NCBI GenBank assembly: GCA_963722175.1
Contig: CAVRKA010000004.1
Coordinates: 434,001-498,000 of the forward strand
Direction of reading: 5' to 3'
DNA from: WHSW01 sp963722175
Lineage (GTDB): Bacteria > Actinomycetota > Thermoleophilia > Solirubrobacterales > 70-9
Length of the DNA: 64,000 nt
Shown: piece after piece, positions 40,099 to 48,316 of the stretch
Layout: the number at the start of each line of letters is the position of its first letter
Numbering within the stretch: position 1 is the first letter of the stretch
Notes under the pieces: model-generated
What the model was told of the DNA's origin: nothing
Databases searched by the model: none
Seen by the model: only the letters and a program-made list of their open reading frames with translations
Made by a program: the position numbers and the translations under genes

Positions 40099-43000
40099 AT
40101 GCTCCGGAGACTCAGGAATGGGTCAGTGTTCGCAGGCGTCGTGTCGGTCACGACGCTCATTGTCCTGGCCGCCAGCACGGCTCACGGGGCCGGCGCGGCC
40201 GGCGACCCGAGCAGCCCGCAGGACGGACCCTCCGGCGACGACTTCTCCGGCTACATCGGACTAGCCGAGCCCGGCACGAGCACGGCCGTCACCGCCGAAG
40301 ACCGCGTGGGCGACCGCAAGGCCGAGGGCGTCGGCCCGGTCCCGGAGCGTACGTCGGACACCCCCGACGTCCCGGGTGAGCCCGTTGAGGACGAGCCCGG
40401 TTCGGCGGGCGTCGAGGAGAGCCCGCCGCCGGTGGGTGACTCCGCCGCCCGTCTGCGTGCTGCCGTGCGGAACCACGGGTCCGCACGGCTCATCGTCACC
40501 ATGAAGCAGGATGTGGCCGTCGAGGCGGACCTGAACAGGCGGCAGGTCAGGCGGCAACGGGCCGCGATCGAGGCCCGGTTGGACTCTCTCGACCGGATCC
40601 TCGCCGGCACGACCTCGAGCGTCGTCACCGAGTTCACCGTCGTCCCGGCGGCTGTGGCCGTCGTTGACGCCAAAGGCCTGAAGTCGCTGTTGGCCGACCC
40701 GAAGGTAGCGGCGCTGACGCTGGACCGGGAGGCGCCCATGGCCCTCGACGTGTCGACGGGCGTGATCGACTCGGACCTGCTCAACACCGCCGGCGTCCTT
40801 GGCAACAACTTCGAGGGCAGCACGGGCGGGGCCTACGAGGTAGGGATCCTGGACTCGGGCGTCGACAACCAGCACAACGCGTTCGTCGGTCGGATCGTGG
40901 CGCAGGCCTGCTTCTCGGCCTCGTCCTCCTGCCCAAACGGCGGTACGTCGCAGACCGGTGCGCCTGCAGGTGACAACTGCACCTACTCCACGCAGTGCGA
41001 CCACGGCACGCATGTCGGCGGCATCGCCGCCGGCACGAGCTACACGGGCGGGCACGAGGGCGTCGCGCGGGGCGCGGGGCTCGTGGCCGTCCAGATCGGG
41101 CACCCGTCGAACTCGTGTGGTGCCGGGGAGGCAAACCCCTGCTGGCGCTACTTCTTCAGCGACCTCGACCTCGCCCTCCAGCACGTACTCAACCTCCGCA
41201 ACGGAGGGCGCAAAATCGCCGCGATCAACCTGAGTCTGGGTGGCCCGCTGCACTCCACAGAGGCCTCCTGCGGCTCTGCCTTCCCCAACACGGAGAACTT
41301 GGCGTCCAACCTGCTGGCCGCCGGCGTCGCGGTCGTCGCGGCGGCAGGCAACGACGGCTCCGGAACCAGCGTGAGCTATCCGGGCTGCCTGCCGAGCACG
41401 TTCACGGTGGCGGCGACGGACGACAGCGACAACCCGGCAGGGTTCAGCAACAACAACGCGATCACCGACTGGTGGGCGCCCGGCGTCAGCATCGATGCGC
41501 CTGTCACGAGCGGGCCGACCGCGCACGGGGTGAAGTCGGGTACGTCGATGGCGACCCCGCATGTCGTGGGCGCGATGGCGCTCCTGCGCGAGTGCGTGGA
41601 CGGCAACGGGGTTCCGCAGACGGTCTCCGCCGCCGCTGCTGACCTGTCCTCTACGGGTCCGCCGATCACCCGCGACGGCGTGACCCGACCACGCATCAAC
41701 GTCCTGGACGCCGCGACCCGGAACGTGAACAACAACGACTTCGCGGCCCCGGAGGTCCTCCCAGCCACCCCGGCGGCGGGCGGGTTCAACGACTTCGACT
41801 TCACCGTGTGCTCGGACACCGAGCCGGGTGAGCCGGGGCCGTTCAGCCTGGACAACGGCATCTGGTACAGCTGGACGCCTGCGGTCACCGGCACCGCGAC
41901 GATCTCGACCGAGGACAACGGCAGCAACGTCACCGGCTTCGACACGACGGTGGCGGTCTACACCGGCAACGCGCTGGGAAGCCTCCAGACCTACGCGTTC
42001 GACGACGACTCGGGTACCGGTTTGCGGAGCCTCATCGTGGTTCCGGTCCAGGGTGGTACGACCTACCGGATCAAGGTCGACGGCTTCGGAGCGGCGAACG
42101 GATTGCTCAACCTGCACCTCGAGAACAATCCTCCGCCGGCGTGTGGGGGAGTGCCGGCCACCCTTGTCGGCGGCCCCAGTGGTGACGTCATCAACGGGAC
42201 GCCCGGCAACGACGTGGTCGTGTCGGGGGGCGGTAACGACACCATCAACACCGGCGACGGAGACGACCGGGTCTGTTCAGAGGCCGGGGTCGATGAGGTC
42301 AATACCGGGGACGGCAGCGACTTCGTCCTCGCCGGTCCGGACGCGGACACGATCCGTGGCCAGGCCGGTAGCGACACCCTCGTCGGCAACGCCGGTGGTG
42401 GTGACACGAACGACGTTGGTGACACGATCGTGGGCGGCCCGGGAGACGACTTCATCGACGGGTGGGTCGGTGACGACGTGCTCTTCGGTGGACCCGGCAA
42501 CGACCAGCTGAGGGGCGAGGCCGGTGTCGACCTGGTCTCGTACGGCCCTTCGGCTGCCGGTGTGACCGCGGACCTGACCGCCAACACGGCGACGGGTGAG
42601 GGCAGCGACACCTTCGTGCTGGTTGAGAACCTGGCCGGGTCCGCCTTTGCGGACACCCTCATCGGGAACGCCGATCCGAACCTGCTCACCGGTCAGAAGG
42701 GCAACGACCATCTCAATGGACGGGGCGGCAACGACACGGAAAATGGCAGCCCGGGCGACGACACCTTCCAGCAGGGCGCGACGGCTGAAGGGGCCGATCT
42801 CGTCGACGGTGCGGGAGGCACCGACACCGTTTTCTACGCCTTGCGCACGGGTCCGCTTACGGTGACGTTGAACGCGACCGCCAACGACGGCCTCGCGGGC
42901 GAGAACGACACGATCCTGCCAACGGTCGAGAACGTAGAAGGCGGTTCGGGCGCCGATCACATCCTGGCCACCGGCTCGATTGCCAATCAGCTGGAGGGCG

Positions 43001-43506
43001 GCGGTGGCGCGGACACGTTGGGCGGCGGGCCGGGCGATGACGTCGAGATCGGCAATTCCGGTGACGACACCTTCCTGCAGAGCCCGGTGGATGACGGGTC
43101 GGACAGGGTCGCCGGTCAGGGCGGCACCGACACCGTCGTGTACGCGTCGCGCACGGCCCCACTGAGCGTGTCGTTGAACACGAACCCGAACGACGGGCTC
43201 GCCGGCGAGGGCGACACGATCCTGCCAACGAACGAGAACGTCATCGGCGGTTCGGGCGCCGATCGCATCGTCGCCAGCTCCACCATCGTCAACAACCTAC
43301 GAGGCGGTGGTGGCGATGACGACTTGCTGGGCGGCGGCGGCGGCGACACGCTGATTGGAAACGCAGGCCTGGATCGCCTCCTCGGCGAGGGTGGTGGTGA
43401 CACCCTCAACCTCGTTGACGGCGCCGGTGGCGATTTCGGACACGGCGGCCCCGGCACCGACGCCGCCACGCTGGATGCCGGCGACACTGTCGTCGGCGTT
43501 CCCTGA
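40099..43506 (+). CDS. Secreted subtilisin-like (S8) protease with RTX calcium-binding repeats
   Basis: The 1135-residue product has a signal peptide (1-34), an acidic linker and an I9-like propeptide (about 130-215). The S8 domain has Asp in VGILDSGVDNQHNAF, His in QCDHGTHVGGIAAG, the oxyanion AAAGNDGSG and Ser in GTSMATPHVVGAMA. A PPC-like beta domain and about 400 residues of GGxGxDxxx hemolysin-type repeats follow. The triad is complete, so it should be an active Ca-stabilised exoprotease. ATG 40099 follows AAGGAGG. Codons such as AGA, AAT, TCA and GGT are commoner than in neighbours, hinting at transfer. Confidence 0.93.
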   Translation: MLRRLRNGSVFAGVVSVTTLIVLAASTAHGAGAAGDPSSPQDGPSGDDFSGYIGLAEPGTSTAVTAEDRVGDRKAEGVGPVPERTSDTPDVPGEPVEDEPGSAGVEESPPPVGDSAARLRAAVRNHGSARLIVTMKQDVAVEADLNRRQVRRQRAAIEARLDSLDRILAGTTSSVVTEFTVVPAAVAVVDAKGLKSLLADPKVAALTLDREAPMALDVSTGVIDSDLLNTAGVLGNNFEGSTGGAYEVGILDSGVDNQHNAFVGRIVAQACFSASSSCPNGGTSQTGAPAGDNCTYSTQCDHGTHVGGIAAGTSYTGGHEGVARGAGLVAVQIGHPSNSCGAGEANPCWRYFFSDLDLALQHVLNLRNGGRKIAAINLSLGGPLHSTEASCGSAFPNTENLASNLLAAGVAVVAAAGNDGSGTSVSYPGCLPSTFTVAATDDSDNPAGFSNNNAITDWWAPGVSIDAPVTSGPTAHGVKSGTSMATPHVVGAMALLRECVDGNGVPQTVSAAAADLSSTGPPITRDGVTRPRINVLDAATRNVNNNDFAAPEVLPATPAAGGFNDFDFTVCSDTEPGEPGPFSLDNGIWYSWTPAVTGTATISTEDNGSNVTGFDTTVAVYTGNALGSLQTYAFDDDSGTGLRSLIVVPVQGGTTYRIKVDGFGAANGLLNLHLENNPPPACGGVPATLVGGPSGDVINGTPGNDVVVSGGGNDTINTGDGDDRVCSEAGVDEVNTGDGSDFVLAGPDADTIRGQAGSDTLVGNAGGGDTNDVGDTIVGGPGDDFIDGWVGDDVLFGGPGNDQLRGEAGVDLVSYGPSAAGVTADLTANTATGEGSDTFVLVENLAGSAFADTLIGNADPNLLTGQKGNDHLNGRGGNDTENGSPGDDTFQQGATAEGADLVDGAGGTDTVFYALRTGPLTVTLNATANDGLAGENDTILPTVENVEGGSGADHILATGSIANQLEGGGGADTLGGGPGDDVEIGNSGDDTFLQSPVDDGSDRVAGQGGTDTVVYASRTAPLSVSLNTNPNDGLAGEGDTILPTNENVIGGSGADRIVASSTIVNNLRGGGGDDDLLGGGGGDTLIGNAGLDRLLGEGGGDTLNLVDGAGGDFGHGGPGTDAATLDAGDTVVGVP
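42160..43450 (+). repeat. RTX nonapeptide repeat region with a duplicated ~95-residue module
   Basis: GGxGxDxxx repeats bind calcium in parallel beta rolls. Two consecutive modules share GGTDTV.YA.RT.PL.V.LN...NDGLAGE.DTILPT.ENV.GGSGAD, indicating an internal duplication. No type I secretion genes are nearby; export is by the N-terminal signal. Confidence 0.75.
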
Positions 43507-43588
43507 GCGAAGGAATATTCGCGCGGGCAATTCCGTCCGGTCCAACGGCCTCGGGTTCCGATCTGGATTGTGGCCCCGCCAAGGACGA

Positions 43589-43604
43589 GCTCGAACCTTC
43601 GAGC
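43589..43604 (-). terminator. Short hairpin between convergent genes
   Basis: GCTCGAA and TTCGAGC pair around a CC centre, 20 bases beyond the stop of the minus-strand secreted-protein gene and 83 bases after the RTX protease. There is no T tract. It could end transcription from either side. Confidence 0.35.
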
Positions 43605-43623
43605 CCTCCTCGTTCACGGCCGA

Positions 43624-44547
43624 TCAGTTGACGCGCTGAACCACGCGACCGGCGACCTCCTTCGGGCGGCCGATCTTGACGGTCCGGAAGCTCTTGGTTG
43701 ACCAGGCCATCCGCCTGTCGGTCAGGCAATCTTCACCCTGGTCCCCGGGCGCCTGAGTCATCTCGAGGTGCACGGTCTTATTCCCTTCGTCGTCCTTGAA
43801 CGCCCCCAGCACGAAATCCACCTTCGCGCGGTCCGGGCAGTTCGGGTCGTCGGACCTGACGACCCTTCCCTCTGTAGCGACGGCGACCTCTCCCGAGCTC
43901 TTGCGGTAGTCGCCGTCCGGCCCGAGCTCGATTCGCGCCGCCGCATCGGTGACCGCGGGCCCCGCGGCGTAGGAGGTGCGCAGCCGGATCCGGCCGCCGG
44001 ACTCGAAGCTTGCGTTCGCACCGCGCTGGATCAGCGAAGCGCCGCGGCTCGAGAGGTCGATGCCGTCGATGTGCTTCGGCAGGTCCTTCGCTCGCGGCCT
44101 GCTCGGGAGGTCGCCGAGGGCGAACTCCCACTCGATCTCGGTCGTCACGTTGCCCGCCGTGCTGTTGAACAGACAGTCACCTGAAATGCAGGCACCGTCC
44201 CATCGACACTCGCCGGGGGCACAGCCGCCCTCCGGGAAGTCGTATTCACCGGTGAATGCCTGACCGCTCTCGGTGAGCTCGAACGCGAACGGACCGGACT
44301 CGCCGGTGCTGTCGTTCGTCCACGTCCCCTCGTTGACGTTGCCGTTGGCCGCCCCGTTGATGCGCCCAATCGATCCGCCGGAGCTGGTGCCGTCGTATGA
44401 GCCCCGGCCGGACTCCTTCAGGGTCATCGTGCCGAGGGTGGTGTCCCAGGTGCCCGCCCAGGTGTTCGCCGCCGCAGCCGACCCGGGCAGGACGAACAGC
44501 ACCGTTAGTACCGCGCCGCACCCGATCGTGATCGCCCCGCTTCGCAT
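43624..44547 (-). CDS. Secreted hypothetical protein (307 aa)
   Basis: I do not recognise the family. The product has a signal peptide (1-26, ending SAAAANTW) and an N-terminal beta-rich domain starting WAGTWDTTLGTMTL, with GSYDGTSSGGSIGRI; this looks like a small beta-barrel of the kind seen in secreted actinobacterial proteins. A cluster of four Cys (GGCAPGECRWDGACISGDC) probably forms disulfides. The C-terminal half is beta-rich with another Cys pair (NCPD, DCLTD). A TAGGGT hexamer lies 5 bases before ATG. It lies inside the putative tRNA-Lys island, convergent with the RTX protease. Confidence 0.78.
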   Translation of the reverse strand: MRSGAITIGCGAVLTVLFVLPGSAAAANTWAGTWDTTLGTMTLKESGRGSYDGTSSGGSIGRINGAANGNVNEGTWTNDSTGESGPFAFELTESGQAFTGEYDFPEGGCAPGECRWDGACISGDCLFNSTAGNVTTEIEWEFALGDLPSRPRAKDLPKHIDGIDLSSRGASLIQRGANASFESGGRIRLRTSYAAGPAVTDAAARIELGPDGDYRKSSGEVAVATEGRVVRSDDPNCPDRAKVDFVLGAFKDDEGNKTVHLEMTQAPGDQGEDCLTDRRMAWSTKSFRTVKIGRPKEVAGRVVQRVN

Positions 44548-44591
44548 GCCTCACCCTACCCCGGGATCGCGGGGCCGTCCACAACGTCATC

Positions 44592-44608
44592 CGATCCCCG
44601 TACGGCCC
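44592..44608 (+). repeat. att-like direct repeat, right copy
   Basis: CGATCCCCGTACGGCCC matches the tRNA-Lys 3' segment at 39911-39927 in 16 of 17 positions. It lies directly after the stop of the Hva1-type gene and may mark the right end of an island or an older tRNA 3' end displaced by insertion. Confidence 0.55.
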
Positions 44609-44824
44609 TCAGCCGCCCAGCGCCCGCAGCGCTGCCGCCCGCCGCGTCGTCTCGGCGCCGGACCGCTCGGTTCGCACGACGTAGCGAGGATCGTCGGGCG
44701 TCGCCGCGACGACTCGCCCGCCGATCTCCGTTCGCTTCGTCAGGCGGCGGCGGACGGTTCCCCGGACCGTCCTTCCTCGGAAGTTCCACTCGACGCGATC
44801 GCCGCGCTTGAAGTCCTGTCCCAT
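44609..44824 (-). CDS. Hva1/DUF2945 Tudor-like small protein
   Basis: The 71-residue product begins MGQDFKRGDRVEWNFRGRTV, with GTVRRRLTKRTEIGGRVVAATPDDPRYVVR. This matches the hypervirulence-associated Tudor-like domain (Hva1/DUF2945), a small SH3-like barrel of unknown function, basic and possibly nucleic-acid binding. A GGAGGAG ribosome-binding site sits 3 bases before ATG. The frame is open upstream but the strong site fixes this start. It is single-domain and complete. Confidence 0.85.
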   Translation of the reverse strand: MGQDFKRGDRVEWNFRGRTVRGTVRRRLTKRTEIGGRVVAATPDDPRYVVRTERSGAETTRRAAALRALGG

Positions 44825-45005
44825 CGGCTCCTCCTTCGGGTCTTTCCGGATCAAAGCCCGGGGGACGAAGCCGCGCCCCCGCGCTCGACCGGATGTCGAT
44901 CCGCAGCCGCCAGGTCTCGACACCTGTCCAAAGACCGCGCGCCCGCCGATCCGCAAAATCGCCGGGTCAGGAAAGCCAGCGGTTGCGACGCGTGGAGGAT
45001 GAGCT

Positions 45006-45752
45006 GTGCGCCAGATCGTCAGCTTCGGGGGCGGTGGTTTCTCGATGGAGGCGGGCAACCCGCTGCTCGACGAGTTCGTGCTCGAGCTCACGGGCAAGGT
45101 GCGGCCGAAGGTCTGCTTCCTGCCGTCGGCGAGCGGCGACGCCGACCACTACATCGTCCGCTTCTACCGTCACTTCAGCGGCGCCCGCTGCGAGCCCTCG
45201 CACCTGTCGCTGTTCCGGCGCGAGCGCGCTCCGGCCGAACCGCGCGACCACCTGCTCTCCCAGGACCTGATCTACGTCGGCGGCGGCAGCGTCACCAGCC
45301 TGATCGGGGTCTGGCGCGCGCACGGGATCGACGACATCCTGCGCGAGTGCTGGGAGCGGGGGATCGTCCTCTGCGGCCTGTCGGCCGGGTCGCTGTGCTG
45401 GTTTGCCGAGGGGGTCTCGACCTTCCACGGACCCGCGCAGCGGACCGAGGGCCTCGGCTTCCTGCCGTGGAGCAACACGGTCCACTACTCGAGCGAGCCG
45501 CGGCGGCGGGAGGTCCTGTTCGAGTGGCTTCGGAAGGGCATGCCCCCGGCCTACGCGGCCGACGACGGCGCCGCGCTCCACTTCGTGGGCGAGGACGTCG
45601 CCCAGGTGATCGCCTCGCGTCCCGACGCGCGCGCCTACCGGGTCGAGCTGCGCCACGGGCACGTGGTCACGACCCAGCTCGCAACCCGCTACCTCGGCGA
45701 CGCCAACTGCGTGCCGCTGATCCACTCGCTGCCGGCGCTGGTCGAGGCGTGA
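45006..45752 (+). CDS. S51 family peptidase (peptidase E-like), copy 1
   Basis: The 248-residue product has the class I glutamine-amidotransferase-like fold of S51 peptidases: IVSFGGGGFSMEAGN, CFLPSASGD, LIYVGGGSVTSLIGVWR, and the nucleophile elbow LCGLSAGSLCWF (Ser). The His partner is likely in NTVHYSSEP. PepE hydrolyses Asp-X dipeptides, and cyanophycinases are relatives; exact substrate is open. The GTG start has GGAGG about 7 bases upstream. It overlaps a second copy by 4 bases, so both are made together. Confidence 0.88.
   Translation: MRQIVSFGGGGFSMEAGNPLLDEFVLELTGKVRPKVCFLPSASGDADHYIVRFYRHFSGARCEPSHLSLFRRERAPAEPRDHLLSQDLIYVGGGSVTSLIGVWRAHGIDDILRECWERGIVLCGLSAGSLCWFAEGVSTFHGPAQRTEGLGFLPWSNTVHYSSEPRRREVLFEWLRKGMPPAYAADDGAALHFVGEDVAQVIASRPDARAYRVELRHGHVVTTQLATRYLGDANCVPLIHSLPALVEA
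45249..45290 (+). repeat. 42-bp identical segment shared by the two S51 genes (copy 1)
   Basis: These 42 bases are identical to 45989-46030 in the neighbouring gene. They encode HLLSQDLIYVGGGS at the start of the conserved core, while the flanks diverge. This suggests tandem duplication with local gene conversion or strong constraint. Confidence 0.8.
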
Positions 45753-46540
45753 CGATCCTCGCCCTGGGCGGGCACGAGTTCTCGCGCAAGCGGGGCAACG
45801 AGGCGATCCGCGACTACATGCTGGCGCTCGCCGAGGACAGCGAGCCGCGGGTCTGCCTGCTGCCGACCGCGAGCGGCGATCCGGCCGACCAGATCGCCGC
45901 CTTTCGCGCCAGCCTCGGCGGCCTCGACTGCCACCTCTCCCACGTCTCGCTGTTCCGGCTCGAGGCCGAGGGGCTCGACCTCGCCGAGCACCTGCTCTCC
46001 CAGGACCTGATCTACGTCGGCGGCGGCAGCCTGGTCAACCTGCTGGCGATCTGGCGTGTCCACGGGATCGACAAGATCCTGCGTGAGTGCGTGCGGCGGG
46101 GAGTGGTCCTCGCCGGGCAGAGCGCCGGCGCGATGTGCTGGTTCGAGTGGGGAGTGACCCGCTCGGCGGGATCGGCGAGGCTGGCCCCCGGCCTCGGGCT
46201 GGTGCCCGGGATCCTCAGCGTCCATTACCACCGCGATCCGGACCGCCGGCGAGTGCTGCTCGACGAGGTCGCGCGCCGCCGCATCCCCGGCTTCGGGATC
46301 GACGACGGGGCCGGGATCCTGATCGGCGCCGGCCGCGTCCGAATCGCGGTCAGCGGGCGCGAGGATGCTGCGGTCTGGCGCGTGGTCCCGGACGCGCGTG
46401 GGCGCGCCGGCGAGAGCCGAATCGTGCCCGTCCCGCTGCCGTCGCCGCGGCCGGCGATCGACGAGGTCCCCGACGCGGTGATCGAGATGCGCGAACTGCG
46501 GCGGGCTGGAGCTAGGCGCGTGGCCTGGTCTCGCCGCTGA
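45749..46540 (+). CDS. S51 family peptidase (peptidase E-like), copy 2
   Basis: The 263-residue paralogue has ILALGGHEFSRKRGNEAI, CLLPTASGDPADQI, HLLSQDLIYVGGGSLVNLLAIWRVHGID, nucleophile elbow LAGQSAGAMCWFEWG (Ser) and SVHYHRDPDRR (probable His). Its sequence differs from copy 1 in the entry loops, so substrate range may differ. The GTG start overlaps the previous stop (GTGA). The C-terminal 35 residues are longer than in copy 1 and end Arg-rich. A small minus-strand reading frame overlaps its last 29 bases. Confidence 0.88.
   Translation: MTILALGGHEFSRKRGNEAIRDYMLALAEDSEPRVCLLPTASGDPADQIAAFRASLGGLDCHLSHVSLFRLEAEGLDLAEHLLSQDLIYVGGGSLVNLLAIWRVHGIDKILRECVRRGVVLAGQSAGAMCWFEWGVTRSAGSARLAPGLGLVPGILSVHYHRDPDRRRVLLDEVARRRIPGFGIDDGAGILIGAGRVRIAVSGREDAAVWRVVPDARGRAGESRIVPVPLPSPRPAIDEVPDAVIEMRELRRAGARRVAWSRR
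45989..46030 (+). repeat. 42-bp identical segment shared by the two S51 genes (copy 2)
   Basis: Identical in sequence and reading frame to 45249-45290 of the upstream paralogue. Confidence 0.8.
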
Positions 46541-46616
46541 CCTGGTAGGTGAGGTACCAGGCCAAGTGGCGGGCGGCGTTGACGCCCGCGGACCAGGGTG
46601 AAAGCAGAACCTTCAT
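46512..46616 (-). CDS. Possible small protein (34 aa)
   Basis: The frame reads MKVLLSPWSAGVNAARHLAW and then a Tyr-rich stretch to SGETRPRA. Third codon positions are strongly G/C, as in real genes here, and a TATAGT hexamer lies about 13 bases before the ATG on this strand. It overlaps the end of the S51 copy 2 gene by 29 bases in antisense. An amphipathic or membrane-associated peptide is possible. No ribosome-binding site is evident, so a chance frame cannot be excluded. Confidence 0.4.
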   Translation of the reverse strand: MKVLLSPWSAGVNAARHLAWYLTYQVSGETRPRA

Positions 46617-46696
46617 CTTCAGGTGACTATATCGGCGTAACCGGCGTAAAGGTTTATTTTGTGCGCCATTGTTGACCAGTCAGGTATGAGATCGAA

Positions 46697-47035
46697 ATGA
46701 CCACGGTGATCGCTGGGGAACCCGGCAACTCGTCTACCCTCGCCAATCGCCTCGAAACGGGCGCAAGCACCGTGATCTGGGCGGTGGAAGCGGCAGCCGA
46801 CGGAGATTCGATCGCCGAGCTCGCCGAGGAGATGACCCGCTTCGAAGCCGAGGCGGCCGGTCAACAAATCGACTCGATCGTGCTCGCCGATGACTCCGAC
46901 GCGGCGCTCGCGGCGGCGCTCGTGGGCACGAAGCTGCCGGTCGAGGTGCTCGCTGTCGCGGACGCACGAGGGGCTTCGAGCGCCAACGGGCGGGTGATCG
47001 CGCAGCTCGCCGCCGCTTACACTGATCCCGCATGA
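46697..47035 (+). CDS. Small protein resembling part of UDP-GlcNAc 2-epimerase
   Basis: The 112-residue product has SIVLADDSDAALAAALVGTK followed by LPVEVLAVADARG...ANGRVIAQLAAAY. This pattern resembles the central Rossmann strand-helix region of WecB/MnaA epimerases (the GDT..SALAAAL..IPV.HVEAG..NR..ID.LA segment). The epimerase His/Glu/Arg active-site residues and the second domain are absent, so it should not be an epimerase on its own. It overlaps the nucleotide-sugar dehydrogenase by 4 bases; a regulatory or accessory subunit, or a degenerate remnant kept for coupling, are the options. Confidence 0.65.
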   Translation: MTTVIAGEPGNSSTLANRLETGASTVIWAVEAAADGDSIAELAEEMTRFEAEAAGQQIDSIVLADDSDAALAAALVGTKLPVEVLAVADARGASSANGRVIAQLAAAYTDPA

Positions 47036-48279
47036 GGGTCGGGATCATCGGCCTCGGCTACGTCGGCCTGCCACTCGCGGTCTCGTTCGCCGAGGCCGGG
47101 CACGAGGTCACGGGCGTCGACGTCTCCGAGCGGCTGGTCGAGTCGCTGAATGCCGGGCGGAGCCAGGTCGAGGACATCGCCGACGAGCGGCTCGCCGCGG
47201 TCTCCGGTCGCCTTGCCGCGACCACCGACACGGGCGCGCTCGCCGAGTGCGACGCGATCCTGATCTGCGTCCCGACGCCGCTCGCCAACCAGCGCGAGCC
47301 CGACCTCAGCTATGTCTCGGAGGCGGGTCGTTCGCTGGCCGCCGTGCTCCGCGAGGGCCAGCTCGTCGTCCTGGAGTCGACCACCTACCCCGGCACGACC
47401 CGCGAGCGCCTCCAGCCGATCCTTGAGGAGTCCGGGCTCACCGCCGGGCGCGACTTCCACCTCGCCTTCTCGCCCGAGCGCATCGACCCGGGGCGGACCG
47501 ATTACACGATCCAGACCACGCCGAAGGTCGTCGGCGGGCTCACCGACGCCTGTCTGGAGCGCGCGATCGAGCTCTACTCGGAGATCTGCGAACGGGTCAT
47601 CCCGGTCTCGACCCCCGAGGCGGCGGAGATGACGAAGCTGCTCGAGAACATCTTCCGCTCGGTCAACATCGCGCTCGTCAACGAGCTCGCGATCCTCTGC
47701 GACCGGATGGGGATCGACATCTGGGAGGTCGTCGACGCGGCGGCCACCAAGCCCTACGGCTTCATGCGCTTCGACCCGGGGCCCGGGATGGGCGGCCACT
47801 GCCTGCCGGTGGACCCGTTCTACCTCTCCTTCAAGGCTCGCGAATACGACTTCCCGGCCGAGTTCGTCGAGCTGGCCGGCAAGGTCAACCAGCACCAGCC
47901 GCACTACTGCGTCGAGCGCATCGTCCGGGCGCTCAACGACGCCGGCAAGCCGGCGCGCGACTCCCGGATCCTGCTGCTCGGCGTCGCCTACAAGACCGGC
48001 GTCAGCGACCTGCGCGAGGCTCCCGCCCAGAAGATCGCCCACCTGCTGCGCGAGCTCGGCGCCGACGTCTCCTACCACGACCCCCATGTCGCCGATGTCC
48101 CGGAGCTCGGCCTGAGCTCGGTCGCGCTCGCCGACGAGCTCGGCCGCTGCGACGTCGCCTGCGTGATCACCGCACACCCCGAGGTCGACTACGAGCGCGT
48201 CGTCGCCGAGGCGCCGCTGGTCGTCGACTTCCGCGGCATCACCCGCGGGATCACCGCCGACAACCTGATCCGGCTGTAG
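47032..48279 (+). CDS. Nucleotide-sugar dehydrogenase (UDP-Glc/UDP-ManNAc type)
   Basis: This NAD-dependent enzyme oxidises the C6 of a UDP-sugar to a uronic acid for cell-surface polysaccharide. The 415-residue product has the NAD loop IGLGYVGLPLAVSFAEAGH, the ESTTYPGTT segment, AFSPERIDPG, AEMTKLLENIFRSVNIALVNE and the catalytic Cys site GPGMGGHCLPVDPFYL, plus the UDP-binding C-terminal domain (LLLGVAYKTGVSDLREAPA). The GGHCLPVDP form fits the WecC/UDP-ManNAc group, in line with a WecB-like gene next to it. TACACT lies 8 bases before ATG, so it may also have its own promoter. Confidence 0.92.
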   Translation: MRVGIIGLGYVGLPLAVSFAEAGHEVTGVDVSERLVESLNAGRSQVEDIADERLAAVSGRLAATTDTGALAECDAILICVPTPLANQREPDLSYVSEAGRSLAAVLREGQLVVLESTTYPGTTRERLQPILEESGLTAGRDFHLAFSPERIDPGRTDYTIQTTPKVVGGLTDACLERAIELYSEICERVIPVSTPEAAEMTKLLENIFRSVNIALVNELAILCDRMGIDIWEVVDAAATKPYGFMRFDPGPGMGGHCLPVDPFYLSFKAREYDFPAEFVELAGKVNQHQPHYCVERIVRALNDAGKPARDSRILLLGVAYKTGVSDLREAPAQKIAHLLRELGADVSYHDPHVADVPELGLSSVALADELGRCDVACVITAHPEVDYERVVAEAPLVVDFRGITRGITADNLIRL

Positions 48280-48316
48280 GGCCGAGGCAACCGCGGTTCT
48301 CGTAACGTTCGGCGCG

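Noticed and set aside
39867..40178. Minus-strand frame with a GRTGIEPVTLRL tail
   Set aside because: The tail is tRNA-Lys read in antisense, and the rest overlaps the promoter and start of the RTX protease; no domain or ribosome-binding site.
42160..43450. Tandem repeats as a possible CRISPR array
   Set aside because: The repeats are in frame, encode GGxGxDxxx calcium-binding motifs, and have no regular spacers or cas genes.
44273..45748. N-terminal extension of the second S51 peptidase
   Set aside because: The frame is open for over 1 kb but overlaps two real genes; the GTG at 45749 overlaps the previous stop and matches the family N-terminus.
46672..46690. TTGACC and TATGAG as a promoter for the WecB-like gene
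   Set aside because: Only 7 bases separate the two hexamers, far too close for a sigma70-type promoter.
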